Assembly (NCBI GenBank): GCA_018267135.1
Contig: JAFDZA010000004.1
Span: 1-64,000 of the forward strand
DNA from: Bacteroidota bacterium
Lineage (GTDB): Bacteria; Bacteroidota; Bacteroidia; Cytophagales; Cyclobacteriaceae
Direction of reading: 5' to 3'
Length of the DNA stretch: 64,000 nucleotides
The first letter of the stretch is position 1. Each line of letters starts with the position of its first letter. Below the pieces are notes generated by a model that did not search any database, was not told the origin of the DNA, and saw nothing but the letters and a program-made list of their open reading frames with translations. Shown piece by piece: positions 16,812-25,990 of this stretch. The position numbers and the translations under genes are program-made.

Positions 16812-17000
16812 TTAGGACATGTAAGCATGTGTAAGCAAATCCATTTTGGTCCGCTCAAAAAAAGAACTTTCCAATATCTGTCGAAGTGATGTTGCCATTT
16901 TTGTTAAAAAAATCGCCTTGAAAACCATCAACAAAATCATACGCTTTGTCGCCAGCCCTAAAATTGATTTGTCAGGAAGCTTAGATTTTGTTACTGTCAT
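16812..17000 (-). pseudogene. DUF2867 remnant with two frameshifts
   Basis: The 63-residue open frame starts MTVTKSKLPDKSILG, which is the start of a DUF2867-type protein. The family signature then moves to a second frame (AYDFVDGFQGDFFNKNGNIT, then STDIGKFFF) and again to a third frame (SGPKWICL) after a run of T residues near 16860. Reading across frames gives the expected order of conserved blocks (YDFVD, ITSTDIGKFFF, GPKW), but the protein breaks off after about 60 of roughly 150 residues. It is therefore a decayed, truncated gene. A different explanation, base-calling errors in homopolymers, is possible for the frameshifts but not for the truncation. Confidence 0.75.
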
Positions 17001-17085
17001 TTATTCTATTATCTAATCTCGCAGCGGGGTGGCTTTACAATGAGCGCCAACTTCTGAGTATAAGCAATATAACCTGAAAATAATT

Positions 17086-18999
17086 TTATTTCCCTTCCAA
17101 CTCCTCAATCTCCAAAGCAATTGATTCCCACTTTTTGTTTTCTTCTTCTAACTGTGCATCTGCTTTTTCAAACTTTTGTTGTTGTTCGTTGAGTTTATTG
17201 ATGTCGCTATAAACTTCGGGCTTTGCCATTTTATTTTCTATGACTTCTTTTTCAGAAACTAATTTTTGTACATGTTCTTCTACTTGCTTCAACTCTTTGT
17301 GTAGTGCGTTGAGTTTATTTTGATTGCTTGGTGCTGCTGCAGGTTTCGGTTCTTTCTTCGGAGTTTCTTTTTTTGCTACGGGGGCAGTGTGAATTTTATT
17401 GGCTTCGTTTTGTTTATGCCAATATTCATACTCTTCATACGTGCCGGGATATTCTTTGATCTGATGATTTTCGATATACCAAATCTTATTGGCAACACCG
17501 CTCACAAAATGACGGTTGTGGCTCACGGTGATGAACGTGCCTTGATATTGTTGCAAGGCTTGAATCAAAATATTTTCAGAGATAAAATCCAAGTGATTGG
17601 TTGGCTCATCGAGCAATAAAAAGTTTGCTTCATCAATCAATGTCTTCGCCAATGCCACACGCGATTTTTCACCTCCCGAAAGCACTTTTATTTTTTTGAA
17701 CACATCTTCATCTTGAAACAAAAAGCAACCCAGCACATTGCGCAGTTCTTGTTCGGTCTTGCCACTGCCTGCTTGTTTCAGTTCATCCAAAATTTCATTT
17801 TCAACATGAAGGGATTCTAACTGATGCTGTGCATAAAATCCATAAATTACATTGTAGCCAATCGTGCGCTCACCGGTTACAGGTTCAGTGTTGGCAAGAA
17901 TGCGTAACAACGTTGACTTGCCTTTTCCATTCGCACCAATCAATGCTATTTTATCGCCACGCTCAATCGTGGCGTTTGTGTTTTTCAAAATATCGAGCGC
18001 ACCATACGCTTTTGAAACATCTTTCAACGTAATCACATGTCGCCCCGATGGTTGTTTGAAAGTAAACTTGAAATTTACTTCGGCCACATCGCTCACCACT
18101 TCTTCAATTTTATCCATGCGGTCGAGTGCCTTCACGCGCGATTGTACTTGGCGTGCTTTCGTTGCCTTTGAGCGGAAACGTTCGATAAACCGTTCGGTTT
18201 GTCTAATTTTTGCTTGCTGATTTTCATAAGCCCCCTGCTGAATCTCTTCGCGCAATTCTTTTTCTTCGAGATAGAAAGAATAATTTCCCTCGTAAGTAAT
18301 CAACTGCGAGTTGGTTACTTCAATTGTTTTGTTGATGACATTATCCAAAAAAGTTCTATCGTGCGAAACGATGATGACTGCGCCAGCATAATTGCGCAAG
18401 TAATTTTCAACCCATTCAATCGAGGGCAAGTCCAAGTGATTGGTTGGTTCATCGAGCATCAAGCATGAAGGTTTTTCGAGCAACAGCTTGGCGAGCATCA
18501 CACGCATGCGCCAACCGCCCGAAAATTCCTTTAATGGCCGATGTAAATCTTGTGTTGAAAAACCAATCCCTTCCAAAATCTCTTCGGCTTTGGATTGCAT
18601 GGTGTAGCCATCAAGCTGTTCAAACTTTTCTTGCAAGTGCGTGAGTTTGTCAACCAAATCATCGCTGTAATCTGTTTCGAGCTTGTGCAATATTTTTTCA
18701 ATCTGCCGTTGCGTTTCCACCGCTTCTTTAAATGCTTCCATGGCCACGGTAAGAATGGCATCGTCTGTTTGGTAGGAGAGGAGATCCTGATTAAGAAAAC
18801 CAATGGTACAATCTTTTGCTTTGCTGATAGAGCCTTCGTTTATACTTAACTCACCGCTGAGGATTTTCAGCAGCGTAGATTTGCCACGGCCGTTCAACCC
18901 GATTAAACCGATTTTGTCGTTAGGTCGAATGAACGCAGACGCATTTTCATACAACGCGCGCCCACCAATGAAATAAGAGATGTTAGAAACGGAAATCAT
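17086..18999 (-). CDS. ABC-F family ATPase (Uup/YdiF type)
   Basis: 637 residues with two ABC ATPase domains and no membrane segments. Domain 1: Walker A GLNGRGKST (about 34-42), signature LKEFSGGWRMR, Walker B CLMLDEPTNHLD. Domain 2: Walker A GANGKGKST (about 354-362), signature LSGGEKSR, Walker B FLLLDEPTNHLD. Between them is the charged linker, with ERFRSKATKARQVQSR typical of the ABC-F P-site tRNA interaction motif. The C-terminal 90 residues form a coiled coil, as in Uup. ABC-F proteins bind the ribosomal E site to release stalls or protect from antibiotics; which of these applies cannot be told. A TATCTTTG -7 element (minus strand, 19017-19024) precedes it. Confidence 0.95.
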   Translation of the reverse strand: MISVSNISYFIGGRALYENASAFIRPNDKIGLIGLNGRGKSTLLKILSGELSINEGSISKAKDCTIGFLNQDLLSYQTDDAILTVAMEAFKEAVETQRQIEKILHKLETDYSDDLVDKLTHLQEKFEQLDGYTMQSKAEEILEGIGFSTQDLHRPLKEFSGGWRMRVMLAKLLLEKPSCLMLDEPTNHLDLPSIEWVENYLRNYAGAVIIVSHDRTFLDNVINKTIEVTNSQLITYEGNYSFYLEEKELREEIQQGAYENQQAKIRQTERFIERFRSKATKARQVQSRVKALDRMDKIEEVVSDVAEVNFKFTFKQPSGRHVITLKDVSKAYGALDILKNTNATIERGDKIALIGANGKGKSTLLRILANTEPVTGERTIGYNVIYGFYAQHQLESLHVENEILDELKQAGSGKTEQELRNVLGCFLFQDEDVFKKIKVLSGGEKSRVALAKTLIDEANFLLLDEPTNHLDFISENILIQALQQYQGTFITVSHNRHFVSGVANKIWYIENHQIKEYPGTYEEYEYWHKQNEANKIHTAPVAKKETPKKEPKPAAAPSNQNKLNALHKELKQVEEHVQKLVSEKEVIENKMAKPEVYSDINKLNEQQQKFEKADAQLEEENKKWESIALEIEELEGK

Positions 19000-19042
19000 A
19001 TAAAATTAAAATCCTGCAAAGATAACCTTCTCTCTTCTAATG

Positions 19043-19058
19043 TAGAATCTGGATTCTA
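19043..19058. promoter_or_regulatory. 16-bp palindrome between divergent genes, possible operator
   Basis: TAGAATC (19043-19049), TG, GATTCTA (19052-19058): perfect inverted repeat just upstream of the -7 element of the ABC-F gene (19017-19024, minus strand) and 86 bp before the plus-strand start at 19144. Confidence 0.35.
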
Positions 19059-19143
19059 AAATTCACATGGTTGCGCCACTGGTATTAATTTTCTTGGTTG
19101 TTTCCTTTTTTTTAAAGAGGTTTAGGTTAAACATCAAAAAGAT

Positions 19144-20301
19144 ATGAAAAAGCCGTCCTTACTCGTTTGGATTATGATACTGGCCATTTCGTTTGCACAG
19201 GTATCTTTTAAACCTTTGCCTCACGCTTGGATGCCGGCCATTACAGGCATGAGTGCTTCGCTGCCGTTGGAAAAAATTAAACTTCCGAAAGGATTTTCTA
19301 TTTCCGTTTTTGCGGAAGTAGAGAACGCCCGCTCGCTGGCCATCAGCCCCAGCGGAACCATCTTTGTGGGCAACCGGGATGGCAACAAAGTATATGCCGT
19401 AAAAGATGAGGACAACGATGGCAAAGCCGATAAAAAATGGGTGATTGCCTCCGGACTAAACATGCCCAATGGGGTTGCTTTTCATAACGGGGATTTATAC
19501 GTAGCAGAGGTTAATCGCATTCACAAGTTTGCCAACATTGAAAGCAAACTGGATAATCCCGGAAAATCGCAAATCGTTTACGATCAGTTTCCTACCGATA
19601 CACACCACGGATGGAAATACATTGCTTTTGGCCCGGACGGAAAACTGTATGTGCCGGTGGGCGCGCCCTGCAATATTTGTGAGCCAACCAAGCCGGTGTA
19701 TGCCAGCATTACCCGAATGAATGCCGATGGATCTGGTTTGGAAATTTTTGCCAGCGGAGTGCGCAACTCTGTCGGGTTTACCTGGCATCCGGTAACGAAA
19801 GAGATTTGGTTTACCGACAATGGCCGCGATTTACTGGGCGATGATATACCGCCTTGCGAACTAAATACCGCACCTAAGGCCGGATTACATTTTGGGTATC
19901 CCTATTGCCATGGAGGTTTTTTAAAAGACCCGGAGTTTGGAGATAAACACCCGTGCAGCGATTTTGTAAAGCCAGCCCAAAATTTGGGTGCTCATGTGGC
20001 TCCGCTCGGATTAAAGTTCTACACCGGAAAAATGTTTCCGGCTGAGTACCACCATCAGATTATTTTAGCAGAACATGGCTCATGGAACCGCTCCAAAAAA
20101 AGCGGCTACAAGCTAAGTATGGTAAAAGTAGATGCTCATAGCAAGGCTACAAGCTACACTCCATTTGCTTCGGGTTGGCTAGATGAGGATTCACAAAAAA
20201 TATGGGGCAGACCGGTAGATGTGTTGTTGCTTCCAGATGGCTCTATGCTGGTAAGCGATGACCACGCCAATGTGATTTACCGGATTGTGTACAAAGGATA
20301 A
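19144..20301 (+). CDS. PQQ-type sugar (sorbosone) dehydrogenase-like protein
   Basis: 385 residues with a signal peptide (about residues 1-27). The mature protein shows the blades of the soluble glucose/sorbosone dehydrogenase beta-propeller: LPKGFSISVFAEVENARSLA, GNRDGNKVYAVKDEDNDGKA, NGVAFHNGDLYVAEVNRI, HHGWKYIAFGPDGKLYVPVG, EIWFTDNGRDLLGDDIP and the EHGSWNRS motif. Conserved His and Arg residues (HGWK, GVRNSVGF) fit PQQ binding. A DxDxDG-like segment (DEDNDGKAD) could bind calcium. It would oxidise sugars or related alcohols in the periplasm, passing electrons to a quinone or cytochrome. The substrate is not identifiable; some Bacteroidota homologues may be structural. Confidence 0.82.
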   Translation: MKKPSLLVWIMILAISFAQVSFKPLPHAWMPAITGMSASLPLEKIKLPKGFSISVFAEVENARSLAISPSGTIFVGNRDGNKVYAVKDEDNDGKADKKWVIASGLNMPNGVAFHNGDLYVAEVNRIHKFANIESKLDNPGKSQIVYDQFPTDTHHGWKYIAFGPDGKLYVPVGAPCNICEPTKPVYASITRMNADGSGLEIFASGVRNSVGFTWHPVTKEIWFTDNGRDLLGDDIPPCELNTAPKAGLHFGYPYCHGGFLKDPEFGDKHPCSDFVKPAQNLGAHVAPLGLKFYTGKMFPAEYHHQIILAEHGSWNRSKKSGYKLSMVKVDAHSKATSYTPFASGWLDEDSQKIWGRPVDVLLLPDGSMLVSDDHANVIYRIVYKG

Positions 20302-20322
20302 TCCATCAGAAAAATGGAAAGG

Positions 20323-21399
20323 CTATTCATCATTCTCAATTTCCTGAGCTTGAGAAACATTATTATTGGCGTTCGTTTTTTTTTCTAATTCGCGCAGGCG
20401 ATAGTTGAGGTCGGGCAGCCGTTTAAAGATGGCGTACGACCGGAAGAATTCTTTAATATCAAAAGCAGGTGAGCCAAGAAGGCGCTGACCCTCTTCGGTG
20501 ATAGATTTGCTAATGCCTGCCTGTGCCCCTATGCTGGTGTTGTTGGCAATAACCAAATGGCCGGCAAAGCCCACCTGCCCGGCTATCATATTGTTTTCAC
20601 CTACTTTGGTTGACCCGGAAACTCCCGTTTGAGCAGCAATGACAGTATTCTTCCCAATTTCCACATTATGTGCTATCTGTATGAGGTTATCCAGTTTTAC
20701 CCCTTTGTGAATGGTGGTAGCATCGCCAAACAAAGTAGCACAATCAATTACGGTATTAGAACCAATGGAAACATGGTCTTCTATAATTACACTGCCTAAC
20801 TGGGGAATGGTTTTGTACGAGCCATCTTCTTGCGGAGCAAAACCAAACCCATCGCTGCCAATTACCGCCCCCGAATGCAGGACACAATGGTTACCGATTT
20901 TTGTGTCGGCATAAAGCTTTACGTTCGGGTGTAAGATGGTATGGTTGCCAATGGTTACGTTGTCGCCCACATACACATGCGGATAAATTTTTACATTATC
21001 GCCCACCTTTACATTATGACCGATGTATGAAAATGCTCCGCGGTAACAATCTTTGCCTACCACCGAATTTTTACCAATAAAACTGGGCTCTTCTGTTCCC
21101 GATTTCTGATAGCTGATGGCCCGGTGGTATTCTTCCAGCAACAAAGTGAAGCTGCTGTAGGGATCGTCCACTAAAATTAAGATGGTATTGATTTCTTTTT
21201 TTGCCTGAAAATCTTTTTTAACAATAACTGCGCTGGCCTGGGTAGTGTAGATATACTGCTCGTATTTAGGGTTAGACAAAAACGCAATTTGCCCTTTCTT
21301 AGCATCTTGTATTTTGCCGAGCATGTTGATTTTTTCCTGTCCGTTCCCCTGAACCTCGCCCTTCAACATACCTGCAATTTGGTTGACGGTAAACTCCAT
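20323..21399 (-). CDS. lpxD: UDP-3-O-(3-hydroxyacyl)glucosamine N-acyltransferase LpxD
   Basis: 358 residues. An N-terminal uridine-binding domain (about 1-100; [34 protein letters not shown]) is followed by a left-handed beta-helix of hexapeptide repeats (about 110-320; [46 protein letters not shown]). The His in HNVEIG is the catalytic base position. A C-terminal helix of charged residues closes the trimer. LpxD adds the second acyl chain in lipid A synthesis, in the cytoplasm at the membrane. The next gene, encoding an HD-domain hydrolase, ends 4 bp upstream, so they form an operon. Confidence 0.96.
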   Translation of the reverse strand: MEFTVNQIAGMLKGEVQGNGQEKINMLGKIQDAKKGQIAFLSNPKYEQYIYTTQASAVIVKKDFQAKKEINTILILVDDPYSSFTLLLEEYHRAISYQKSGTEEPSFIGKNSVVGKDCYRGAFSYIGHNVKVGDNVKIYPHVYVGDNVTIGNHTILHPNVKLYADTKIGNHCVLHSGAVIGSDGFGFAPQEDGSYKTIPQLGSVIIEDHVSIGSNTVIDCATLFGDATTIHKGVKLDNLIQIAHNVEIGKNTVIAAQTGVSGSTKVGENNMIAGQVGFAGHLVIANNTSIGAQAGISKSITEEGQRLLGSPAFDIKEFFRSYAIFKRLPDLNYRLRELEKKTNANNNVSQAQEIENDE

Positions 21400-21403
21400 G
21401 CGG

Positions 21404-22642
21404 TCAATCTGAATTTAGCAAAGGTAAGTTTTTAGGCCAGCATAAATAATTTTTTTTCACGATTTTACTCATGGCCTGAATAGTGGGCAGATCGCTGGCT
21501 TGCGCTATATCGAGGGTTTTTCCACTTTTCATCAGTATGGTAATGGGCTGCCCGCTCGAAACATACCCTTCATTAGAAACCACCCCATGCGAAAAAAAAT
21601 AATTTGTTTCTTTTTTAAGGACATTGAATTGATGTTGAATCGCTCCCCGGATTTTTTCAACTTCTGTTTTTTTAATGGGGAATTGGGTGAGTTCGATATG
21701 AAACAACTCGCGATTTAAAATTTGTTGACATAAGTTGCTCAGTATTTTATCGGGGTGGGTACGCCATAATTTTAGGGCACCCCAAATATCGTTATCGTCT
21801 AACTGCCCAAATAAGCGAAGTAATTTCGGCTGATGAGATATTTCTTCCGAGTGGTTTTTTGCCAAAAAAGTAAGCAACGAATCGCTTCCGTAAATTTTTT
21901 CTCCGGCTGCCGCCAGGTGTTGTGCCCGCTTTATAATGTTGATGATCATTCGTTCGGCACTAACCACGGTTTTGTGTAAGTACACTTGCCAGTACATCAG
22001 CCGGCGGGTATGTAAAAAGTTTTCAATACTAAAAATGCCTTTTTCTTCTACCACCAGCTGATCCCGGTGAACGTGCAGCATCTCGATGATGCGATCAACA
22101 CCTACCGAGCCTTCGGTAACACCGGTAAAAAAACTATCGCGGGTAAGATAATCTAACCGGTCAACGTCCAGCTGGCTGCTGACCAGTTGATGAAAAAATT
22201 TACGCGGGTATCCGTTCCTGAAAATTTTTAAAGCCAAATCGAGGCTTCCGCTGAAATGATCATTTAGCGATTTCATAAACAGATAGGAAAGGCTCTCGTG
22301 GTTGATGCCCGGCAAAAGAATTTCTTCCAGCGAGTGCGAAAGCGGGGCGTGGCCGATGTCGTGAAGTAAAATGGCAATTTGGGCGGCTTCAAATTCTTTT
22401 TCGCTGATCTCAATTTTTTTCTTTCGCAGCGACTCCAGCGCACGGCCCATCAGGTGCATGGCACCCAGAGCATGATGAAAACGGGTGTGCACGGCCCCCG
22501 GATATACAAAATCGCTTACGCCAAGCTGACGAATAAAACGAAGCCGTTGAAAAAACGGATGCGAAATCAAATCGAACAGCAACGGAGTGGGAATGGAGAC
22601 GAACCCATAGAGAGGATCGTTAATGATTTTACGTTTATTCAA
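21404..22642 (-). CDS. HD-domain phosphohydrolase (dGTPase-like, YdhJ/YpgQ type)
   Basis: 412 residues. The HD metal site is visible as [12 protein letters not shown] (about residues 55-66), then [16 protein letters not shown] (about 92-107), followed by a third [14 protein letters not shown] motif (about 158-171), the complete H...HD...D signature of the dNTP triphosphohydrolase-like HD family. The N-terminus [12 protein letters not shown] is the typical start for the Bacteroidota version. No membrane segment. The likely reaction is hydrolysis of a nucleotide phosphate; the true substrate is unknown. Co-transcribed with lpxD. Its start is 44 bp from the divergent porX start, and a TACCTTTG -7 element for it may lie inside porX (22690-22697, minus strand). 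Confidence 0.9.
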   Translation of the reverse strand: MNKRKIINDPLYGFVSIPTPLLFDLISHPFFQRLRFIRQLGVSDFVYPGAVHTRFHHALGAMHLMGRALESLRKKKIEISEKEFEAAQIAILLHDIGHAPLSHSLEEILLPGINHESLSYLFMKSLNDHFSGSLDLALKIFRNGYPRKFFHQLVSSQLDVDRLDYLTRDSFFTGVTEGSVGVDRIIEMLHVHRDQLVVEEKGIFSIENFLHTRRLMYWQVYLHKTVVSAERMIINIIKRAQHLAAAGEKIYGSDSLLTFLAKNHSEEISHQPKLLRLFGQLDDNDIWGALKLWRTHPDKILSNLCQQILNRELFHIELTQFPIKKTEVEKIRGAIQHQFNVLKKETNYFFSHGVVSNEGYVSSGQPITILMKSGKTLDIAQASDLPTIQAMSKIVKKNYLCWPKNLPLLNSD

Positions 22643-22686
22643 ACCGGATCTTGGTTTAAAATTGTAAATTGTACTTTTTATTGCCT

Positions 22687-24246
22687 ATGCAAAGGTACAC
22701 TATTCTTTGGGCGGATGATGAAATTGATTTACTCAAGCCACACATTTTGTTTTTACAACAACGGGGATACGACATTATACCGGTAAATAACGGGGCCGAG
22801 GCCGTAGAGCTTTGCGAATCCAAACACTTTGATGTGGTTTTTTTAGATGAGCACATGCCGGGTATGAGCGGGCTGGAAGCACTTACACAAATAAAAAACA
22901 ACAAGCCCAACCTGCCGGTAATTATGATTACCAAAAATGAAGAGGAGCGCATTATGGAAGAGGCTATTGGGGCCAAGATTGAAGACTACCTCATCAAGCC
23001 CATTAACCCAAGCCAGATTCTTTTGGCCGTAAAAAAAATATTAGACAATAAAAGATTGGTGATGGAAAAAACCAATCTAGGATACCAGCAGGAATTTGGA
23101 AAAATAGGGATGGCATTGCTCGACAACATGAACCATGAGCAATGGGCCGATATTTATAAAAAACTGGTGTATTGGGAACTGCAGATGGACGAAGCAGATA
23201 ATCGCGATATGGCCGAAGTGCTGGAGAGCCAGAAGGTAGATGCCAACACCAACTTTTGCCGGTTTATCAAAAAAAACTATGACAGTTGGCTCAATAACCC
23301 GAATGCCGAAAGGCCGATGCTGTCGCATCAACTGATGAAGAAAAAAGTATTCCCGGCATTGTCGGCTCACGCCTGCACCTTTGTAATCGTAATAGATAAC
23401 CTGCGCTACGACCAGTGGAAAGTATTAGAGCCGATTATCAGTGAATACTATAACATCGACAGCGAGGAAACCTATTATTCTATTTTGCCCACCACCACGG
23501 CATATGCCCGCAATGCTATTTTTTCGGGAATGCTTCCATCCGAAATGGAGAAATCGCACCCCGATTTGTGGAAAGGAGAAGACGAAGAAGATGGCAAAAA
23601 TAATTTTGAAGAAGAATTTTTGGCCCGACAACTAAAACGAAATAACCTCAATATTAAGTTCTCCTATCATAAAATAAAACGACTGGAAGAAGGAAGAGAT
23701 TTGGCGGATTCAGTCAGCAATCTGTTTGGAAATAAATTGAACGTAGTCGTTTATAATTTTGTCGATATGTTATCGCATGCCCGCACCGATATGGCTATGA
23801 TTCGCGAACTGGCTCCCGATGAGGCCGCCTACCGGTCTATCACCAAATCGTGGTTTGTACACTCACCGCTATTGGAGATCATAAAAAAAATAGCCGAAAA
23901 AAAAATTAAATTAATCATTACCACCGACCACGGAACCATTCGCGTAAAGCGGCCCTTTAAAATAGTGGGCGACAAAAGTGTTAACACCAACCTTCGTTAT
24001 AAGCAGGGAAAAAATTTGGGATATGAGGGCGATAAAGTAATCGAAGCACTTAAACCCGAGCGTTTTTTTCTGCCAAAACAAAATGTGTCCTCCACATACG
24101 TTTTTGCCATTGAAGATCAGTTTTTTGCTTACCCCAATAACTACAATTACTATGTTAATTTTTATAAAGACACCTTTCAGCATGGCGGTGTAAGCCTGGA
24201 AGAAATGATAATCCCCATAATTTCTTTAACTTCGAAAAATGGCTGA
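22687..24246 (+). CDS. porX: Type IX secretion response regulator PorX (receiver plus PglZ domain)
   Basis: The open frame begins at 22669 with TTG, but the family start MQRYTILWADDEIDLLKPH is at the ATG at 22687, giving 519 residues. Residues 1-120 are a CheY-type receiver with the acidic pair ADDE, phosphoacceptor Asp54 in VFLDEHMPG and later Lys in YLIKP. The rest is a PglZ-type phosphatase/phosphodiesterase domain: VIVIDNLRYDQWKVLEP (metal-binding Asp), SILPTTTAYARNAIFSGM (nucleophile Thr), then ITTDHGTIRV (metal-binding D and H). PorX, with the sensor PorY, controls expression of T9SS genes. No porY gene is in this window. Overlaps tsaE by 8 bp. Confidence 0.95.
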   Translation: MQRYTILWADDEIDLLKPHILFLQQRGYDIIPVNNGAEAVELCESKHFDVVFLDEHMPGMSGLEALTQIKNNKPNLPVIMITKNEEERIMEEAIGAKIEDYLIKPINPSQILLAVKKILDNKRLVMEKTNLGYQQEFGKIGMALLDNMNHEQWADIYKKLVYWELQMDEADNRDMAEVLESQKVDANTNFCRFIKKNYDSWLNNPNAERPMLSHQLMKKKVFPALSAHACTFVIVIDNLRYDQWKVLEPIISEYYNIDSEETYYSILPTTTAYARNAIFSGMLPSEMEKSHPDLWKGEDEEDGKNNFEEEFLARQLKRNNLNIKFSYHKIKRLEEGRDLADSVSNLFGNKLNVVVYNFVDMLSHARTDMAMIRELAPDEAAYRSITKSWFVHSPLLEIIKKIAEKKIKLIITTDHGTIRVKRPFKIVGDKSVNTNLRYKQGKNLGYEGDKVIEALKPERFFLPKQNVSSTYVFAIEDQFFAYPNNYNYYVNFYKDTFQHGGVSLEEMIIPIISLTSKNG

Positions 24247-24682
24247 GGCCGTATCCATTGATAGAGAGAGAACCTATTCCTTGTCGGGAATTGAGCCGTT
24301 GGCTAAAACCTTGCTGGCCGAATGTAGCGATGTAAATGTATGGTTGTTATACGGCTCCATGGGCTCTGGCAAAACCACATTGGTAAAGGCCATTATGAAA
24401 GAACTAAACCCACACGAGAATGTAACCAGCCCTACCTTTTCCATCGTAAATGAATATGTTACCAGCGATCATAAACCCGTTTATCATTTCGATTATTACC
24501 GGATCAATCAGGAGCAGGAGGCATTCGATATTGGAACAGAAGAATATTTTGATTCAGGGTACTTGTGTCTGGTCGAGTGGCCTGAAAAAATCCCAACATT
24601 AATACCGGCCCAATACATCGCTATTTCTATCCAGATTCAAGACAACCAAACACGAACTTTACATTACCGAAAACATGGCTGA
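24239..24682 (+). CDS. tsaE: tRNA threonylcarbamoyladenosine biosynthesis ATPase TsaE
   Basis: 147 residues. Walker A is GSMGSGKTTLVK (about residues 41-52), followed by a NVTSPTFSIVNEYV loop that matches the conserved SPTF/TY motif of TsaE, then HFDYYRI and LVEWPEKI. TsaE works with TsaB and TsaD to make t6A37 in tRNAs that decode ANN codons. Start overlaps the porX stop (ATGGCTGA), and its own end overlaps the start of ald with the same eight bases, so the three genes are translationally coupled. Confidence 0.95.
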   Translation: MAEAVSIDRERTYSLSGIEPLAKTLLAECSDVNVWLLYGSMGSGKTTLVKAIMKELNPHENVTSPTFSIVNEYVTSDHKPVYHFDYYRINQEQEAFDIGTEEYFDSGYLCLVEWPEKIPTLIPAQYIAISIQIQDNQTRTLHYRKHG

Positions 24683-25898
24683 GAAAAAGAATACCGGATT
24701 TGAAACATTGGCTAAAACCAGTTTGTCTCCGCAAGAAGAATTGGTGAAAATAAAAAAAGGGAATCAATCTTTTTTTATAGGCTTACCCAAAGAAATTGCC
24801 TTGCAAGAAAACCGGATCAGCCTTACTCCCGATGCGGTAGCACTACTGGTAAACAACGGCCACGAAGTGTGTGTAGAGAGCAACGCGGGGGCTGGAAGCA
24901 AATTTACCGATCGTGCCTACAGCGAAGCCGGAGCCAAAATTGTGTACTCGCCCCAGGAAGTGTACAAAGCCGATTTTATTTTGAAGATTGAGCCGCCTAC
25001 TATAGAAGAAATGGAATACTTTAGGCCGGGCCAAACTATGATTTCAGCCCTGCAGTTAGGGTACTTAAATGAAGAACGTGTGCAGGCATTACTCCGCAAA
25101 AAAATTACAGCCTTAGCCTATGAGTTTATAGAAGACAAGGCCGGGAGTATGCCTATTATTCGTGCTATGAGTGAGATTGCCGGAAGCACGGTAATGGCTA
25201 TAGCAGCTGAATATTTAAGTACCATAAAAAACGGACGAGGAATTATTTTGGGAGGGATTACCGGAGTACCACCTACCAAAGTAGTTATTATTGGGGCTGG
25301 CACCGTAGCCGAATATGCAGCACGCGCTGCGTTGAGTTTAGGGGCAGAAATTCAGGTGTTCGATAATCATTTATATAAACTAAGACGTATTAAACACACC
25401 CTTGGCCAGCAGTTTTATACCTCTACGATCGACACCGTAACGCTGAGCGAGAGTTTAAAAAGTGCCGATGTGGTCATTGGAGCCTTGCGGGCAGAGAAGG
25501 GCCGCACACGCCATGTAGTAAGCGAAGAAATGGTGAAGAACATGAAACCCGATTCGCTCATCATGGATTTGAGCATAGACCAAGGCGGGTGTGTGGCTAC
25601 CTCCGAAATTACCTCGCATGCTAACCCGGTATATCGCAAATACGAGGTTATTCATTACTGCGTGCCGAATATGGCTTCGCGGGTAGCGAATACAGCGACT
25701 ACGGCCCTCAGCAATATTTTTACGCCCACCATTTTACGCGCAGCCGAAGAAGGTGGAATTGAAGAGATGATTTTTGCCCATAAGTGGTTTATGAAAGGCG
25801 TGTACACCTATAAAGGTAGTTTAGTAAACGAGTCTATCGCCCGTAAGTTTAAAATGAAGTTTAAGAATATTGAATTATTGCTGGCAGTAAGGGTTTAG
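24675..25898 (+). CDS. ald: Alanine dehydrogenase-like protein
   Basis: 407 residues. The first 36 residues form a charged N-terminal extension; the catalytic part begins FIGLPKEIALQENRISLTP, with R in ENRIS and the active Lys region KADFILKIEPP. GGITGVPPTKVVIIGAGTVA (about 193-212) is the nucleotide-binding Rossmann loop, and the H in QGGCVATSE-type loop and NMASRVANTATTALSN are typical of alanine dehydrogenase/PNT alpha. It converts L-alanine and NAD+ to pyruvate and ammonia, in the cytoplasm. Part of the porX-tsaE-ald operon. Ends TAG. The extension is longer than in classic Ald, a trait of Bacteroidota versions I recall, so assignment of activity is by homology. Confidence 0.88.
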   Translation: MAEKKNTGFETLAKTSLSPQEELVKIKKGNQSFFIGLPKEIALQENRISLTPDAVALLVNNGHEVCVESNAGAGSKFTDRAYSEAGAKIVYSPQEVYKADFILKIEPPTIEEMEYFRPGQTMISALQLGYLNEERVQALLRKKITALAYEFIEDKAGSMPIIRAMSEIAGSTVMAIAAEYLSTIKNGRGIILGGITGVPPTKVVIIGAGTVAEYAARAALSLGAEIQVFDNHLYKLRRIKHTLGQQFYTSTIDTVTLSESLKSADVVIGALRAEKGRTRHVVSEEMVKNMKPDSLIMDLSIDQGGCVATSEITSHANPVYRKYEVIHYCVPNMASRVANTATTALSNIFTPTILRAAEEGGIEEMIFAHKWFMKGVYTYKGSLVNESIARKFKMKFKNIELLLAVRV

Positions 25899-25946
25899 CG
25901 GCTCAGCAATCGTTTACAATCTGGTATTTTTATCGTGGTAGAATTT

Positions 25947-25982
25947 TTTGTTTTTCACAAAGGCTGTTACTGCTTATCTTTG
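25947..25982 (+). promoter_or_regulatory. Possible promoter of the metal-efflux operon
   Basis: TATCTTTG at 25975-25982 is a perfect -7 element; the nearest TTTG (25947-25950) is 24 bp away, longer than the usual 19-21. It lies immediately upstream of the ATG at 25991, so the leader would be very short. Confidence 0.35.
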
Positions 25983-25990
25983 TCAGGTAA

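Noticed and set aside
12895-17060. Insertion sequence or prophage explaining the accessory stretch
   Set aside because: No transposase, phage or integrase gene and no target-site duplication was seen; the palindromic elements are not IS ends.
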